This document shows, in pieces, positions 1 through 11,844 of a stretch of 64,000 bases of DNA. Source of the stretch: Albophoma yamanashiensis (Eukaryota; Ascomycota; Sordariomycetes; Hypocreales; Ophiocordycipitaceae); the NCBI GenBank assembly GCA_001600555.1, contig BCKH01000005.1:1426001-1490000 (forward strand), in the 5' to 3' direction. Position 1 is the first letter of the stretch. Every line of letters begins with the position of its first letter. The notes under the pieces are model-generated. The model saw nothing but the letters and a program-made list of their open reading frames with translations. It was not told where the DNA came from and made no database searches. The position numbers were made by a program, and so were the translations under genes.

Positions 1-545
1 AGCTGCAATCATGCCATCCATGCTCAGCGCCTTGGGCTGCTCCGTAGCTCCCTCGCCGGTGCCGTAGCGCCTGGAAGGGAAGGGACCGTCGCAGGCAGCG
101 CAGGCGCTAGCCCCACCCTCCAGCCCCTGCCCCTCCTGCCCTCCCAGCCAAGCGCACGTCATACCTGCCCGTCACTGCCTTGGCCGTGCCGCAGTGTGAA
201 GCAAGTGTGAGTCGTCAACCTCATCGTTCCGCAAGTCTCACTGGCCCCGCCTCCCCCTGCGGCCACCGTCTCGCCTGCCCGCACGCCCCTCTGGAGCTGC
301 TTCTCTTCCTGGGGGGCACTCGGTTGATATAAACTTCAGGCCCCCTCCCCTTCTGTCCTTGGCTACGATCAACACCGTTTAAACATCCTCCGACTCTCCA
401 TTGCCTGTCTCGAATCAAAGCACTTCAGTCTTCTCTGGCCGCCACTCCCCATCTCTGTGTTGGCTCTTTTGCATCGAAGAGTATTGCCGGATTCGGCGAC
501 ATACCCCCATACCGCCTCTACCAACACCCCGTCACCGTTTCCAGT
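1..545. promoter_or_regulatory. Upstream region of mannitol-1-phosphate dehydrogenase gene
   Basis: No coding frame here looks real. The last 200 bases are strongly pyrimidine-rich with many CT and TCC runs, as is usual for the promoter and 5' leader of well-expressed ascomycete genes. The start codon at 546 follows directly. The leftmost bases may hold the end of an upstream gene that is outside the window, but nothing is recognisable. Confidence 0.45.
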
Positions 546-1811
546 ATGGGCAAAACCGCCGTCCACTTTGGCGCCGGCAACATCGGTACGTCATCCTCTC
601 TCTTGCTGCCCTCGAATTCATGTCGGGGCTGTCGTGAAGTAGTTTCGAGGCATCCTGTCTAACAAGCCCGCTGTGTAGGCCGCGGCTTTGTTGCTTGTTT
701 CCTGCACAACTCAGGCTACGACGTCATCTTCGCCGATGTGGTCGACTCTCTGATTGACCGCATCAACTCCACGCCTTCGTACAAGGTTATTGAGGTGGGC
801 TCCGAGGGTACCACGGAAAACACGATCACCAACTACCGTGCCATCAACTCCAAGACGCACGAGGAGGACCTGGTCGAGGCAATTCGCCGTGCCGATGTCG
901 TCACTTGCTCCGTAGGCCCCAACATCCTCAAGTTCATCGCCCCCGTCATTGCAAAGGGCATTGACCGCCGCGACGACAATGGCACGCCGTTGCATGTCAT
1001 TGCCTGCGAGAATGCCATTGGCGCCACGGACACCCTGGCGCAGCACATCAAGGACCCCAGAAATACGTCGCCGGACCGTCTCGACACCCACCATAAGCGT
1101 GCCCGCTACGCCAACTCCGCTATCGACAGAATTGTGCCAGCCCAGGACCCCAACGCCGGCCTTGATGTGACCCTGGAGAAGTTTTTCGAGTGGGTTGTCG
1201 AGAAGACGCCGTTTGAGGACGTTGGCATCCCGCCCATCAAGGGCATCAACTGGGTCGACAACTTGCATCCCTTCATCGAGCGCAAGCTTTTTACCGTCAA
1301 CACGGGCCACGCCACAGCGGCATACCATGGATACAACCGGAGAAAGCGCACCGTCTACGATGCGCTCCAGGATAAGGACATCATGGCTGAGGTCCGCGGC
1401 GCTCTGATGGAGACCAAGACCCTCATCGTGTCCAAGCATGAGATAGACGAGAAGAGCCAAGGGGAGTACGTCGAGAAGATCATCAAGCGCATCGGTAACC
1501 CCCATCTTGAAGACGCCGTCGAGCGTGTCGGTCGGGCCCCCCTGCGCAAACTCTCCCGCAAGGAGCGCTTCATTGCTCCTGCCGCCGAGCTGGCCGAGAA
1601 AGGCAAGCCCATCGTGTTCCTCCTCGACGCCATCGAAATGTGCTTCCGCTTCCAGGATGTCGAGGGGGATGAGGAGTCCAAGGAGCTGGCCAAGATCATG
1701 ACAGGGAACAGCGCCGAGGAGGTTGTTGCCAAGGTGTGCGGCGTACAGCCCAGCGAAAAGATCTACCAGCAGCTGGTGACGCGTGTCCAGCGTGTGCAGG
1801 CGGACGACTGA
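546..1811 (+). CDS. mpdA: Mannitol-1-phosphate 5-dehydrogenase
   Basis: Cytosolic NAD-dependent enzyme that interconverts fructose-6-phosphate and mannitol-1-phosphate, part of fungal mannitol metabolism. The model has a 40-base first exon (to 585), an intron 586-678 (GTACGT..TAG), and a long second exon, giving 390 residues, close to the usual fungal length. Joining the exons restores the dinucleotide-binding motif HFGAGNIGRGF at residues 7-17, split by the intron after the first base of the glycine codon. Further family features are CSVGPNILK, the IACENAIGATDTL segment and the NWVDNLHPFIERKLF segment. The start is the first ATG that puts the Rossmann motif at the N-terminus. A 405-aa open frame on the opposite strand is a shadow. 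Identification is firm. Confidence 0.95.
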
Positions 1812-2855
1812 CTGGATGGTCAAGTCAGCCAGCCTGCCACCTCGTCGAGGAGCCAGCGGTGGTGGGGGGCTAAGATGTGATTGGACGCGAGCTATCGACG
1901 GGCATGCCGCGCCGCGTCTACGAGACATGAATTTGCTATGACGGCGATGGGAGTGTCCTCCTTGTGGTTTTATCCTGCATTTATTGATGTTACGCCACAG
2001 AGCATTGGCGCACGGGATGGACTGGAGTTAATTGGTCGGCGCTTGGCAATACCCCAAGCTCGGGACTGGCTTCAAGCTTTAATGCAAGCCGGAGCAGGGC
2101 AGCTGTAAATCGGTTGCATTATGATTGAAAATGAGCTTATTTCTTGATCAAAATTTTCGCAGCGCATCGAATGTAACACAATCGGTCATTGGTCGTGCCG
2201 CTCGTACAAGCATGCCGAATGCCCATGCGGCACGTCCCGTGTGCTATACCGGGTCACGGCTCGGACAGATATTGATGCATCCGTGCCGCTCTCGAGGCAA
2301 CGTCCCTGCATCCTGCATTCTTGGCGTCTGCTTTTCCACGTTCGTCGCCCGGAGAGACCGGCATCGACCGTGGATATCCGTGCCGTCCTCGCTTTGAAGG
2401 AATGCTCGCTGCAGGTTGCAAAGGTTCCTCTCCTCTTGGGCCTTGGCCCGTTCTTGGACTTTGTTTGCCACTGTCTAGACTGACAATGGACGTGGACAGC
2501 CCGGAGTTTGTGACTAACTCATACAACGCTGGTCTGCAGCTTCTCGTATGATGGATTGGACGCGTCACTCGATGGTTCGATGCCCGCTTGGAAACGGATA
2601 ATCATGGTAGGAATGAGGCCAACAAGGTTATTCTTGCCAGGAACTGGTCGCCTATATATAGGGGTCAACGGATCGACTCTTCGACGTGGTCTTGCTCTTG
2701 GATCCAAGCCAAGCTGAAGAGGCATCAGGTGCGAAACAATCGGTGAGTGAAGCCGACTAGAGTCTTCTGGGCTGTCACTGATCAAGCGTCGCAGTTGACC
2801 TACTCTTCGACCCTAAACGGAACCAGTTTACCACCTGCTACAAGGCCTTCCTAAC
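1812..2855. other. Intergenic region between mpdA and the DUF4419 gene
   Basis: About 1 kb without a credible gene. It contains the terminator side of mpdA and the promoter of the DUF4419 gene, whose TATA-like element is listed separately. Short open frames are present on both strands, but none has recognisable content. Confidence 0.5.
2651..2662 (+). promoter_or_regulatory. TATA-like element upstream of the DUF4419 gene
   Basis: The perfect palindrome CCTATATATAGG lies about 195 bases before the DUF4419 start codon, a plausible distance for a core promoter with a long leader. No transcription start data exist, so the role is inferred from sequence and position only. Confidence 0.45.
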
Positions 2856-4178
2856 ATGTTGCTGCCATTACTCGTTCTTGGCCTGTCGTCGGGCCTCGCG
2901 GCCGGCGGCATCGTCGTCTCCGTCAACGACGTCAAGCCCCTACCCCACGGGACGGACGGTGCCGTCTCGTCGGTCAAGGAGCTTTTCCGCAGCAGCTGCC
3001 CCGAAGAGGTGTCACCGCGCAACCCGTACCCGGCACCCGAGGTGCTCATGTCGTCGTACGCCGACTTTGGCGCCCCTGACGACGTCAGCGTGCTCGGCAA
3101 CGGGACCGTCTTTGCGTCTTCGGACAGCCTTGTGCGCGGTGCCGTGGATGCCTGGGCCCAGCACCAGCACCTGGTGCTTCGACCGGACGTGGTCTGGTTC
3201 GAGGTGCTTGCGCAGCTCAACTTCTACATGGCCAAGCACGGCGAGGAGTTGCGGCACCTCTTCGTCGACTTTGCAAACAAGCGCGAAATCCAGGTGCGCC
3301 GCTTCACGTGGCGCGAGGTCATCGGGGCGTTCGGCGGCGAGATCCAGAAGCGCGTCAAGACCGACTGGCTGCTGGGCTGGATCGCGCCGGGCTTCAGCAC
3401 GACGACGCGAGCGGACAACCTTACCGCGACGGTGCTCATGATGGGGCTCGTGCAGCAGTACTTCGAGTTCTCGGGCGGCATCATCTGCGGGTTGCCGTCG
3501 GTGCAGCTGCTGGGCGAGCGGCGCGACTGGACTCGCCTCGTGGACAAGCTGGACCGACTGGGCGAGTTCGGCCCCGAGGCAAAGGACTACGCAAACAACC
3601 TGCGGCCCATCTTCAAGCGCTTTGTGCAGACGTGGGATGAGCCCGAGAGCGACGAGGTGCGCGCCTTCTGGACGCAAATCGTGCGCGCGGATCGCGCGGT
3701 GACGTGCGGCTCTGGGCCAAGGGAGTACACCATCTCGGGCTGGATCACGGGCTTCTTGCACTGGAGAGCGGACGGTGAGCTGCGCGTCCCCAAGCATGAG
3801 AGGCCGACTGAGCACGAGACGAAGCTCGACGGCGTCGGCTACGCGCCAGCGCCGCTGGACCGGCTACCCGTGGGCTACGCGCGCGTGCCGCTTAAGATGC
3901 TCGACTACCCGCACGAGGGGACCAATACAATGGCGTACCTTCTGGGCGGCAATATCGGTGTGTCTCGCGAGGCGGCCAACGGTGACGAAGGCCGTACCGG
4001 GACGCTTGCGCAGCCGTTGAGCGCGTGGTTCCTGTACGGGCCGGTGCAGATTGGCAACGAGACGGAAGAGACGAGGGGGCATACCAAGGGCAGCACAGGC
4101 GAGCTGGAGGGCATCTGGCGTGACCTGACGGCGAGCTGCCCAGGCAACCGGGGTTGGGTGTTTGAAGCAGAGCAGTGA
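2856..4178 (+). CDS. Secreted DUF4419-family protein
   Basis: A 440-residue single-exon protein. Residues 1-17 (MLLPLLVLGLSSGLAAG) form a signal peptide, so secretion or a lumenal location is expected. The body matches my memory of the DUF4419 family, which is common in filamentous fungi and has no settled biochemical role. Family-like segments are VVWFEVLAQLNFYM, DWLLGWIAPGFSTTT, the CGLPSVQLLGER stretch and the SGWITGFLHW motif near residue 300. Length and uninterrupted frame suggest an intact gene. The 267-aa open frame on the other strand is a GC-rich shadow. No function is claimed. Confidence 0.85.
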   Translation: MLLPLLVLGLSSGLAAGGIVVSVNDVKPLPHGTDGAVSSVKELFRSSCPEEVSPRNPYPAPEVLMSSYADFGAPDDVSVLGNGTVFASSDSLVRGAVDAWAQHQHLVLRPDVVWFEVLAQLNFYMAKHGEELRHLFVDFANKREIQVRRFTWREVIGAFGGEIQKRVKTDWLLGWIAPGFSTTTRADNLTATVLMMGLVQQYFEFSGGIICGLPSVQLLGERRDWTRLVDKLDRLGEFGPEAKDYANNLRPIFKRFVQTWDEPESDEVRAFWTQIVRADRAVTCGSGPREYTISGWITGFLHWRADGELRVPKHERPTEHETKLDGVGYAPAPLDRLPVGYARVPLKMLDYPHEGTNTMAYLLGGNIGVSREAANGDEGRTGTLAQPLSAWFLYGPVQIGNETEETRGHTKGSTGELEGIWRDLTASCPGNRGWVFEAEQ

Positions 4179-4593
4179 GGATCATGGATGCCGCAGTAGA
4201 GGTATTGATGGTTACGGCGGGGCTGAGATTGAAGGTGCTGCAACGTTGTAATGCCGGCGATGCGTGATGCTGGACAAAAGTTATGAAGTCTTTATATGCT
4301 AGAGCTTTTGGGAAAGGTCAGTGAAGCATTCAATGCTTCCATTGATATATTACAGAGGTCCGTGAAAGGGCTCGTGACGTTAAGCGTGTCGAACCAGTAG
4401 CATGCATTGCGGGGTGTGAGAGCATGAGTGAATCATCGACGACCGCCAACACCCCTGCACACTCATCTTCGACCGCAAACTTCACCCGACACCTCGTACA
4501 CGCCGTGTCCAGGGCGGTGCCGTTCCTCTGCATGCCCTGCGATGCATCTTACCTCCTAAACATCACCCTAGACGAGCGCCCTGACTTGCCAAC
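4179..4593. other. Intergenic region before the HAUS6-like gene
   Basis: Short spacer containing the end of the DUF4419 transcript and the promoter of the next gene. I see no further gene, repeat or RNA. Confidence 0.45.
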
Positions 4594-6872
4594 ATGGCGG
4601 CCGTCGTGCAGCATGCACGGACGCGCTCCGCCCGCGTCACCGTCAGCTCATCGCGACCATTGCAGCACCAGCCTCGCCCTGATCCCGTGGGCAGCAGCAA
4701 TAGAAACAGCGGCAGCGCATCTTTGGGGGTCTTCCTGATGAATCTTCGCCTCTTGGACCTCGACCTTCTACCCGACTGGCCTGGCATCACCCCGGACACG
4801 TTTGCCACTTCCGGGTCCGGCGTCCAGGGGCAAAAACGACGTATTCAATGCGTTGAATGGGCGCTGTTCCGCCTTTTTAGTCTCTGGGAACCTGAAGAAA
4901 CAGAAAATGTCGGTACCGTACTCTGCAGATGCCGATAAAGAACCTGGGCGAGGGTTACTAAACGTTCTTGACTCAGAACCTCAAGCCCTTCTTCCCCGCC
5001 CTCGAGCAGATGCAGTCGCTCAATTTGCGTGCCGCCCTCTTGCGCGCGCTCGAGCGTGCCAAAAAGAACGGCGTCCTGGGTCGCGACTCGGTTATCCGCA
5101 AGACGATGCTCGACGAGTGCAGAGGCGAGCGGCTCGAGGAGGTACTGGCCAGCCTCTCCACCGCCGTGCTGAAGAAGGCTGTTGCCGAGCACGCCGACTC
5201 GGGCCGCAATCGTGCTCTTGCCACCAATCTTGCGCTCAAAAACGGGGGCTACGGAGGGGATATCGCAGAGCTGGGTGCGTTGGCGCTGGCCCACAAGGTG
5301 TCGCTACGCCGGATCATTGAGCGGAAGAACGTGCTAAGGAGTCGGTGCCAAGATCTTGCGGACCAGTTGAGAGTCATGGATCGGGGTATCGCGCGGCGAA
5401 ACGCTGTCCTTTGCACTCGAAAGAGTGATGGTGCTGCGGAAACGCTGTCCGAGAATGCGATGGAAGAAACGCGGCGAACGGTGCGGAACAATTGGCCCGG
5501 TAACGAGCAGTGGATGCACACGCTGCTCGGCGATTTTGGCCAGAATGGAAATAATCTCTTTGGAATGCCCTTTGGCAGGGTTTGGAGACGGGTCCAGCAG
5601 GGCCGGATGGCAGAGCTGGAGGATGATGGGGCGGGCCTCTTGGAGCAGCTTGCTAGCCGCGTGAGGGTGCAGAAGCAGAGGTTGGCACGATGGGGTGCCT
5701 TTCGGGGCCAGATGACGCATCATGCCGTGGAACCGTCGCCAACAAGGAGCAAGGCTCAGTGTGGAGAAAAGGTTCTTAGAGGGATCGATCTTAAGTTTGT
5801 TGGACACCAACACCTTTGCATTGGCGACCTGGACACGCAGATGACGGGTATTGGACGAAACGAACGGCCGCCGACGGAAGAGTACATCAATCTGGTCGAC
5901 AGCCTTGAGAATGATCTTTCCCAAATTCGGAATCGGGCTGCCAATCTGACTGGGTTCCTGGCACAACATAAGAGACGGTCACGTCAAGAGGACGAAGATG
6001 CAGGATCAGATATCAGCGAAATGGATACGGACCTGGAGCCACAGGTAGTGGTGCTTGGGTCACTTCCTGTTCAAACGGATACGATGCGGTTATCACAGGC
6101 AGAAACCTCACGGCACCCACACGCAAACGACTCCTCGTCTGCAACCACGGGCCCCCGGAAGGCGTCTAATTCTCCGCAGCTCCTCGACCATGACATGGAA
6201 ACATTGGACCCGGCCAGCCGGAGGAGTCTCTGGGACTCGTCCCCGCCAGCCAGCCCCTCGCCTCAGAGATCGCCAGTACGCAGGGGAGCCTCTCCTACGG
6301 GGCTGTTGATTGCGAATAAAGGAGATTTAGGGTCGCCAACTCAGCAAGACCCTGATAGAGTCCTCTCGTCCAGGGCTGACGAGCCCTTGTCACCGACGAA
6401 GCGCGGAAAGATTCGACACACGCTCTCCCTCGCCCAACGCACACGCCTGTCCATGGCACACGCGAGCACCAGCCCCTTTCTGGATGGTGATGAGCCCGAG
6501 CCCGAGACCGCGCTCACTCTCCCGCCGCTGACTGACCCTAAACCTACCCCCGCTGCCGAGGAAGTAGACGAGCAAGATGACCTTACTAGCCGCACGCGGC
6601 GCAGCATGGCCGGTTTCGAGCGGGCGCGGCAGACAGCGCAGCTGGAGCGCCGACGGTCGCTACGAAGGTCCAAGGTATTGGCGCCGCAGCCGCAGCGTCG
6701 GGAAGGCGGCCATTTCCCACCGTTGAACGAGGAGACGTCGATACTGGCAGAGGAACTGATGGGCAGGGATGAGGACATGGAGGCTGTGTTTCGATCCAGG
6801 CCAAGAATCAAGGCCAGTCCGCTGGCAAGCCCCACGAGGGAGTTGGGGTTGTACGCTGAGGATAGTGAATGA
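4594..6872 (+). CDS. HAUS augmin-like complex subunit 6 N-terminal domain protein
   Basis: Predicted subunit of an augmin-type complex, which recruits gamma-tubulin for microtubule-dependent microtubule nucleation. Two exons are joined over intron 4909-4976 (GTCGGT..CAG, branch site TTACTAAAC), giving 736 residues. The N-terminal domain (about residues 45-260) shows FLMNLRLLDLDLLPDWPGI, then RIQCVEWALFRLFSLWEPEE, and across the junction NLKPFFPALEQMQSLNLRAA and KNGVLGRDSVIRKTMLDECR, which I recognise as the fungal HAUS6 N-terminal family. A coiled-coil-like segment follows. The C-terminal half is low in order, rich in Ser, Pro and charged residues, with several SPxR/SPTK-type sites of the kind cyclin-dependent kinases use. 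The donor GTCGGT is slightly atypical, so the exact junction is less sure than the gene. Confidence 0.85.
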
Positions 6873-7080
6873 GGCCGAATCATGACAATGCAATGTCTTC
6901 ATTGTTGAGGGATAATCTAACGATAGGCTGTGGTTGTCCTTGAGAAGCTTCGCCCCGGGATGCAGCAGTGCAGCAGTGCGGCACTGTTTATTGCAGCGCC
7001 CGAGCCGGGAGTCCTGGCACCTGCCTTGATTGTTGTACATTTACATGGATATTTAATGACGTTTAATGATACACGGCCTC

Positions 7081-7818
7081 TCACCATCCTTGCTTCTTCA
7101 GCTCCAATACTCGGCTGACGGCTGCCTTGAAGCCGGTCTTGAAGCGGGCCCTCCAACGCTGGCTACGCAATCGTTTCTTCTTCAGACCCTTGCGCTCGTG
7201 AAACTTTTGCGAGTGATACTTGTTGCGGATCTTCTGATCGCGGCACATGCGGTCAAGGACGCGCAAGGCGACCATGGGGGTGGGCGCGGAGGTAGGCGTA
7301 AGGCGGTCCTTGACAAAGACGGTGCGGCCGGCGACCGCCTTGGCGCGAATCTTGGGGCGGGTCAGGGGATCTCCAATTCCGAGGGAGCGGCCATACGCGG
7401 CAGACTTGTTGGCGATTATGGAGGCGATGTCGAGGTTGAGGGGGGTGGAGGCGTCGGCGGCCGTGTAGGGGTGTTCGGGCTTAGAATCGACGGTCTCGGA
7501 GGGAGAGGGCGCGGCTGAAGCAGGGGGCGGAGGCGGCGGAGACAGGCTGGCGTCTGGGGAGGTCGCTGCGCCGGATGTAGACGGACGAGATGGTTTGGAC
7601 TGAGCTGTTGGGGCCGGGCCGTCTTCCTTGGACGATACCTGGGGTTGTGTCGGGACGTAGTTGCCGACAAGGGGATTCGACCGAGTTCGAGGAGGGCGAG
7701 ATTTTGACGCATCGGCGCTTGGACTTGACGCATTTAATCGAATAGGCAGAGATGTTGAGAAGGCACGGCCCGGGAGGCCTGGCGTGCGTGTGGTTGAGGT
7801 CACAACTCTCGACAGCAT
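7081..7818 (-). CDS. MRP21: Mitochondrial ribosomal protein bS21m (MRP21)
   Basis: Small-subunit mitoribosomal protein of 245 residues. The first 30 residues (MLSRVVTSTTRTPGLPGRAF and onward) form an Arg/Ser/Thr-rich amphipathic mitochondrial presequence. A long Pro/Ser linker follows, then the conserved C-terminal S21 domain (about 185-245) with VALRVLDRMCRDQKIRNKY, a basic patch (KGLKKKRLRSQRWRARF) and a final helix ending in ELKKQGW. Fungal bS21m proteins have this extended N-terminus compared with bacterial S21. It is transcribed divergently from the RBM25-like gene across 627 bases. Low-complexity proline runs in the linker are normal. Confidence 0.9.
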   Translation of the reverse strand: MLSRVVTSTTRTPGLPGRAFSTSLPIRLNASSPSADASKSRPPRTRSNPLVGNYVPTQPQVSSKEDGPAPTAQSKPSRPSTSGAATSPDASLSPPPPPPASAAPSPSETVDSKPEHPYTAADASTPLNLDIASIIANKSAAYGRSLGIGDPLTRPKIRAKAVAGRTVFVKDRLTPTSAPTPMVALRVLDRMCRDQKIRNKYHSQKFHERKGLKKKRLRSQRWRARFKTGFKAAVSRVLELKKQGW

Positions 7819-8445
7819 GGAGCTGCCGCGTCTAGTTACTGCAGACCTCGAGGGGAGTCAGTACGGCGCGCCCCTCTACCTTGGGGACATTATGAGGACA
7901 CGTACATCCTGCTGAGTCCAAAATGGCGTCAGCGAGCCAATTGGCTCAGTGGTGACTGTCAATGGGGTGATTAAGGGCTGGACGATGGTCGATCTGGACG
8001 TCGAATCTCGAAAGGCGAGGATGGGCAAAAAGTCGCGAGGTGCGGATGCGCCCAGCCGACGGAGCAATGTTGATGCGGATGTCCGTTTGCACGCTGGTAC
8101 TGGTACTTGTTTCGTGCGGCGAGCCACTCGCGCGACCAAGTCGCGCGGTACGAGGCACAGCAAACACACCCGCCCGCAAACCACTCCACCAAGGTTGCGG
8201 CAGCTGGCAGCTCACGAGAAAACACAAGCAAGAGCAGCGCGCGCAAAAATTCTGCATCTTCCCTCGCACGCATCTCCTACCAAGTCGCTGCAGCCCTTGC
8301 CGAACCCGAATCCTTGCGAACACACCGTGCTTGTCGACGCGAGCGGCTTCTTGGGGCTGTTCTTGAGCGGCAAAGTCACGGTGTGCCGAATCCCTCGTTG
8401 CGACTTGCGAGCAACGCCTAAGCTGGACGGCTCGACGACGGCACC
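7819..8445. promoter_or_regulatory. Divergent promoter between MRP21 and the RBM25-like gene
   Basis: The two start codons face away from each other across 627 bases, so this stretch must hold both promoters. It is rich in CG and CGCGCGC-type runs near 8130-8240. No coding frame in it looks real, and I saw no TATA-like element. Confidence 0.6.
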
Positions 8446-10905
8446 ATGTCTTACAACCAATATGGAGGTGAGCATAACTATGTGTTTGGGTCGCTCCGAC
8501 GCACTGCTACAGACGGTCTAACCTTTTGTTTTTCTTCCTTTCCACAGGACATCCGTATGGCGCGGCGCCGCCTGGCTATGGCGGTTACGGAAACCCCCCC
8601 CCAGGCATGGGAGCGCCCCCCGGCCTAGGTACTGAGCCTCGTGACAATTCAGCTTATGACGGTGACGTCGATTCGTACAGCAGTACTGACTCCGCTTCCA
8701 AAGGACCCTCTACCGGAATGGCTTCTGCCCCAGGCATGGCGGCTCCCGGCGTGCAGCAGCCCCCAGGCGCACAGCAGGGCAGCCGTTCCGGCCTCCCCCC
8801 GAACTTCCAACCTCCCGCAAATATGCCAAACATCAACTTCAACGCGCCCGTGATTCGACTTGGCACCGGCGCATCGGCCTCGAGCGGACGAGGCGGCGAC
8901 TCGTCGTCGCCAGCTGGCGGTGGTCGTGCCGGCCTGGGTATGGAGCGTGGCGGCGGCGGCGATTACGGCAGAGATCGTGCTGGCAGAGAGGTGCAGCAGG
9001 TGCTTGTCGCACCTACCATGGACGAAAGACTTCGAACCATGGCCGTCTGTTCGCTGCCGGAGGGGCTTTGTGGCGACGAGGGCGTGCAGAAGATCTGCGG
9101 CGCCGTTGGACGGCTTCGAAAGTGGGAGTCGACGACCAGCGTATGGCCTGGCCACGACCAAAAGCTTGGGTTTGCGTTGTTTGACGACCATGAGTCCGTT
9201 TCCATCGCCATGAAGCTCCTGCGAGAGGAGGACTTCGAGGTGCCAGTCAAACGACAGCTGGTGGCTGCCGAACCTCCCAAGGACGACTCCTTCGAGGGTA
9301 TTGAGAAGACCAAGCTACACGTCTCCTTCGACGAGACCACCGACAAGTACCACCAGTCGCTGGATGAGAGCCGAGGCGAGGACCCCGAGTATCAGCATCT
9401 GCTGGAGGCGGCTCGACAGGCATTGAAGAAGGTTCAGCGCGAACTTTTCTATCCACCTGTTGGCACTCGTCCCGATGCAGACGATACGGTCATGGCAAAC
9501 ACGAAAAGTGATGCTCAAGATGTAGAGGTGGTCAACATTTCCATTGCTCAAGAGGACGAACTGTCCGATATTCCAGCTGAGATGCGCGAGGTCGTGGCCA
9601 AGGAGATCGCGTCATTTCGCGAGCGGAGTAACCAGCGCGATATGGAGCGGCTTCGGCGAGAGGAGGAGATTGAGGAGCGGCATAGGCGACAAAACGGAGC
9701 GTCCACCGCGGGAGCAAACAGCATCCCACAGGGGCCCCGCGCTACAATGGCGCCCAACGGGCCCCGAGGCCAGAACGGAACCGACCAGGGCGTGGCCTTT
9801 GTCAATGGCGGAGCACGACCCATGGCCATTAACGACCCTGGCTATGACACGGATGCCAGCGATGGCGAGCTTTACGCCAGGATTCAACAAAAACAGGCGG
9901 ATGAGGATCACAAGCAGTTTCTCGAGCTTGAACGCAAATGGAAGAACCGGGAGCGTACGCGACAGCTGGCTCTGGATCGCGAGAGGGATCGCGAGCATCG
10001 CGAGGCTGAACAGCTACAGCGCCGGAAAGACGACCAGTTTGCCGAGGAGATGGCTTGGGACGACGAGCTCGAGTCGAAGCGCAAGACTCACCCGTACTAC
10101 CGGGACCACGCCGCGTGGGCCAGACAGCGGGCCATCGACCGGGCTCGAGAGGAGGCACTCGATGAAGCGGATCGGCGCGAGGAAGATGCAGAGATCCGAC
10201 GCGAGAAGGCTCAGCAGGAGCGTGCACGAGGCCAGGCCGACTCATTCCTTGACCAGCAAGATCGCGAGGCGGACCGCCGCCAGCAAGCTACTGCTGCTGC
10301 TGCTGCCGCCGCCGCCGCTGCACCCGCCCCCGCGCCCTTCAAGCTGTCCTTGGGAGCGGCAGCCCGAGGTGCCCAAGCGTCTCGTGCTATGCCGCAGCGC
10401 CGCACCATTGCCGAAGTTGAGGGTCTTCTTGACGATGAGGATAACGAACCATCGGTGCGACGACCCCTCATACCAATCCAAATGGACGCCGCTGCCTCTG
10501 CGGGAATGACGGAGGAGGAGATTACGCAAGCGGTGCGCGCCCTAGCACAGGAGATTCCTTCAGACAAGGATGGCCTCTGGGCGTGGGAGGTCAAATGGGA
10601 CTACATGGACGAGAGCATTGTTCGCGAGCGGCTGCGTCCGTTCGTGGAGAAGAAGATTGTTGAGTACCTGGGCGTGCAGGAAGAGATGCTGGTGGAGACG
10701 GTGGAAGAGCACCTGCGCAAGCACGGCAGTGCGGGCTCCTTGGTGGAGGAGCTCGAGGGTGTAAGTTTGATCACTGGACTTGTTTACGTGCAAGATTGCT
10801 AACAACGTGTAGGCTCTGGACGATGAGGCTGAGGATTTGGTCAAGAAGCTCTGGCGCATGGTCATCTTCTTCACTGAGAGCGAGAAGCGCGGCCTCCCTG
10901 CGTAA
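8446..10905 (+). CDS. RBM25-like splicing factor with RRM and PWI domains
   Basis: Nuclear pre-mRNA splicing protein of 775 residues, similar in layout to RBM25/Snu71 of the U1 snRNP. Three exons: a 22-base first exon, intron 8468-8547 (GTGAGC..CAG), a long second exon, intron 10761-10812 (GTAAGT..TAG) and a 93-base last exon. The N-terminus is Gly/Pro/Tyr-rich (MSYNQYGGHPYGAAPPGYGG). An RRM-like domain lies near residues 165-250 (MAVCSLPEGLCGDEGVQKIC ... GFALFDDHESVSIAMKLL). A long RE/RD-rich coiled region follows, with an alanine run encoded by GCT/GCC repeats at about 10288-10320. The PWI domain closes the protein (WAWEVKWDYMDESIVRERLR ... LDDEAEDLVKKLWRMVIFF). The last exon is needed to complete PWI. 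Confidence 0.9.
10288..10321 (+). repeat. GCT/GCC trinucleotide run encoding polyalanine
   Basis: An imperfect run of GCT and GCC codons inside the RBM25-like coding sequence encodes eleven or more alanines followed by alternating Ala-Pro. Length variation here would keep the frame, so it is a likely polymorphic microsatellite without obvious loss of function. Confidence 0.75.
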
Positions 10906-11844
10906 GCAGACCAAGACGAAAAGAAAAATGAAAAATGAAAAAAATGAACAATGAAGGGAAGAGAAACGGTATGCTTCGGTACGTGCGGACCGGTGCGCTG
11001 GGGTGTGGTGATACCAGCCCGGCTGCTCGATGCTGCTGGAAGCGCGATGCCTCGACCTCAAAGGTTTGATGGCAGATGAAGGTGAGTAGTCACAGGTGGC
11101 GAGAAAATTGGTTGTATTCGCAACTCCCGAGATGCGGGAACCGGCGAGGAGCATGCAGTCGGCATCTACATGCAGGTGGGCAGCTCCGGACCACCTTGTA
11201 CATAACCATGTAACTTAGTGCTTTTCTTGTCAGCGATGCACCACGAGGGGATGGCCTGGTGTTCCGGTTGCATGAAGCAGTTTTCGAGGCGGCGTCGGCG
11301 CACGAGCTTGACCTGAGGAACGGGAACGGGAGAAGAGAAATAGTCTCCCTGAGATCCGAATGTCCTTCGATGAGACTTCGATAATATATGGCAGCACTAC
11401 GCCATACCGCATCCCTCTGGATCTGAATGATAATCTTGTGAATATGCTCTCACTACGTGAATCCCCCATTGATTGTAATTTGTACAGTGACGGCTGTAGC
11501 CCCTTTATGAACGGAAACATTCGCTTTGTGCGAGTAGCTTCTGGCTGGGCCGGGTGCGGTCCGGCAGCCGGTGCCGAGGCTCCCCGCGCTCCCCGCATTT
11601 GCCCCCGACGCACCGACGACCAACTAAGAGTAGCCCGATCTTCGCGGCCAAGTGTATCTTATAGTAGTCATGCAACGACTATCAAAGCTGTTGGACTTTT
11701 GAATTCAGACACGCGTCCTTGTATGCTCGTGTAACTATCTCGGCTGCGAGGCGTGGAATGCTATTGTCGACATTGGCTTCATTCACTTCGGCGGCACGTC
11801 TCCATCTCGACTACGAGTAGATATCCAACTGGGTGTACGGCAAC
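10906..11844. other. Intergenic region before the enoyl-CoA hydratase gene
   Basis: About 0.9 kb with A-rich 3' flank just after the RBM25-like stop codon (10913-10960). A 124-aa open frame (11360-11734, plus strand) and a 127-aa frame on the other strand overlap here. Neither shows a known domain, so I treat both as chance. Confidence 0.45.

Noticed and set aside
711..1928. 405-aa open frame on the minus strand over mpdA
   Set aside because: It lies exactly opposite the conserved dehydrogenase coding sequence in GC-rich DNA. The protein is Leu/Val/Gly/Asp-rich without any domain and is a codon-composition shadow.
3012..3815. 267-aa minus-strand frame over the DUF4419 gene
   Set aside because: Arg/His/Leu-rich shadow of a GC-rich gene, with no recognisable motif.
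11230..11734. Overlapping 124- and 127-aa frames on opposite strands
   Set aside because: Neither has a domain or a plausible start context; mutual overlap suggests chance.
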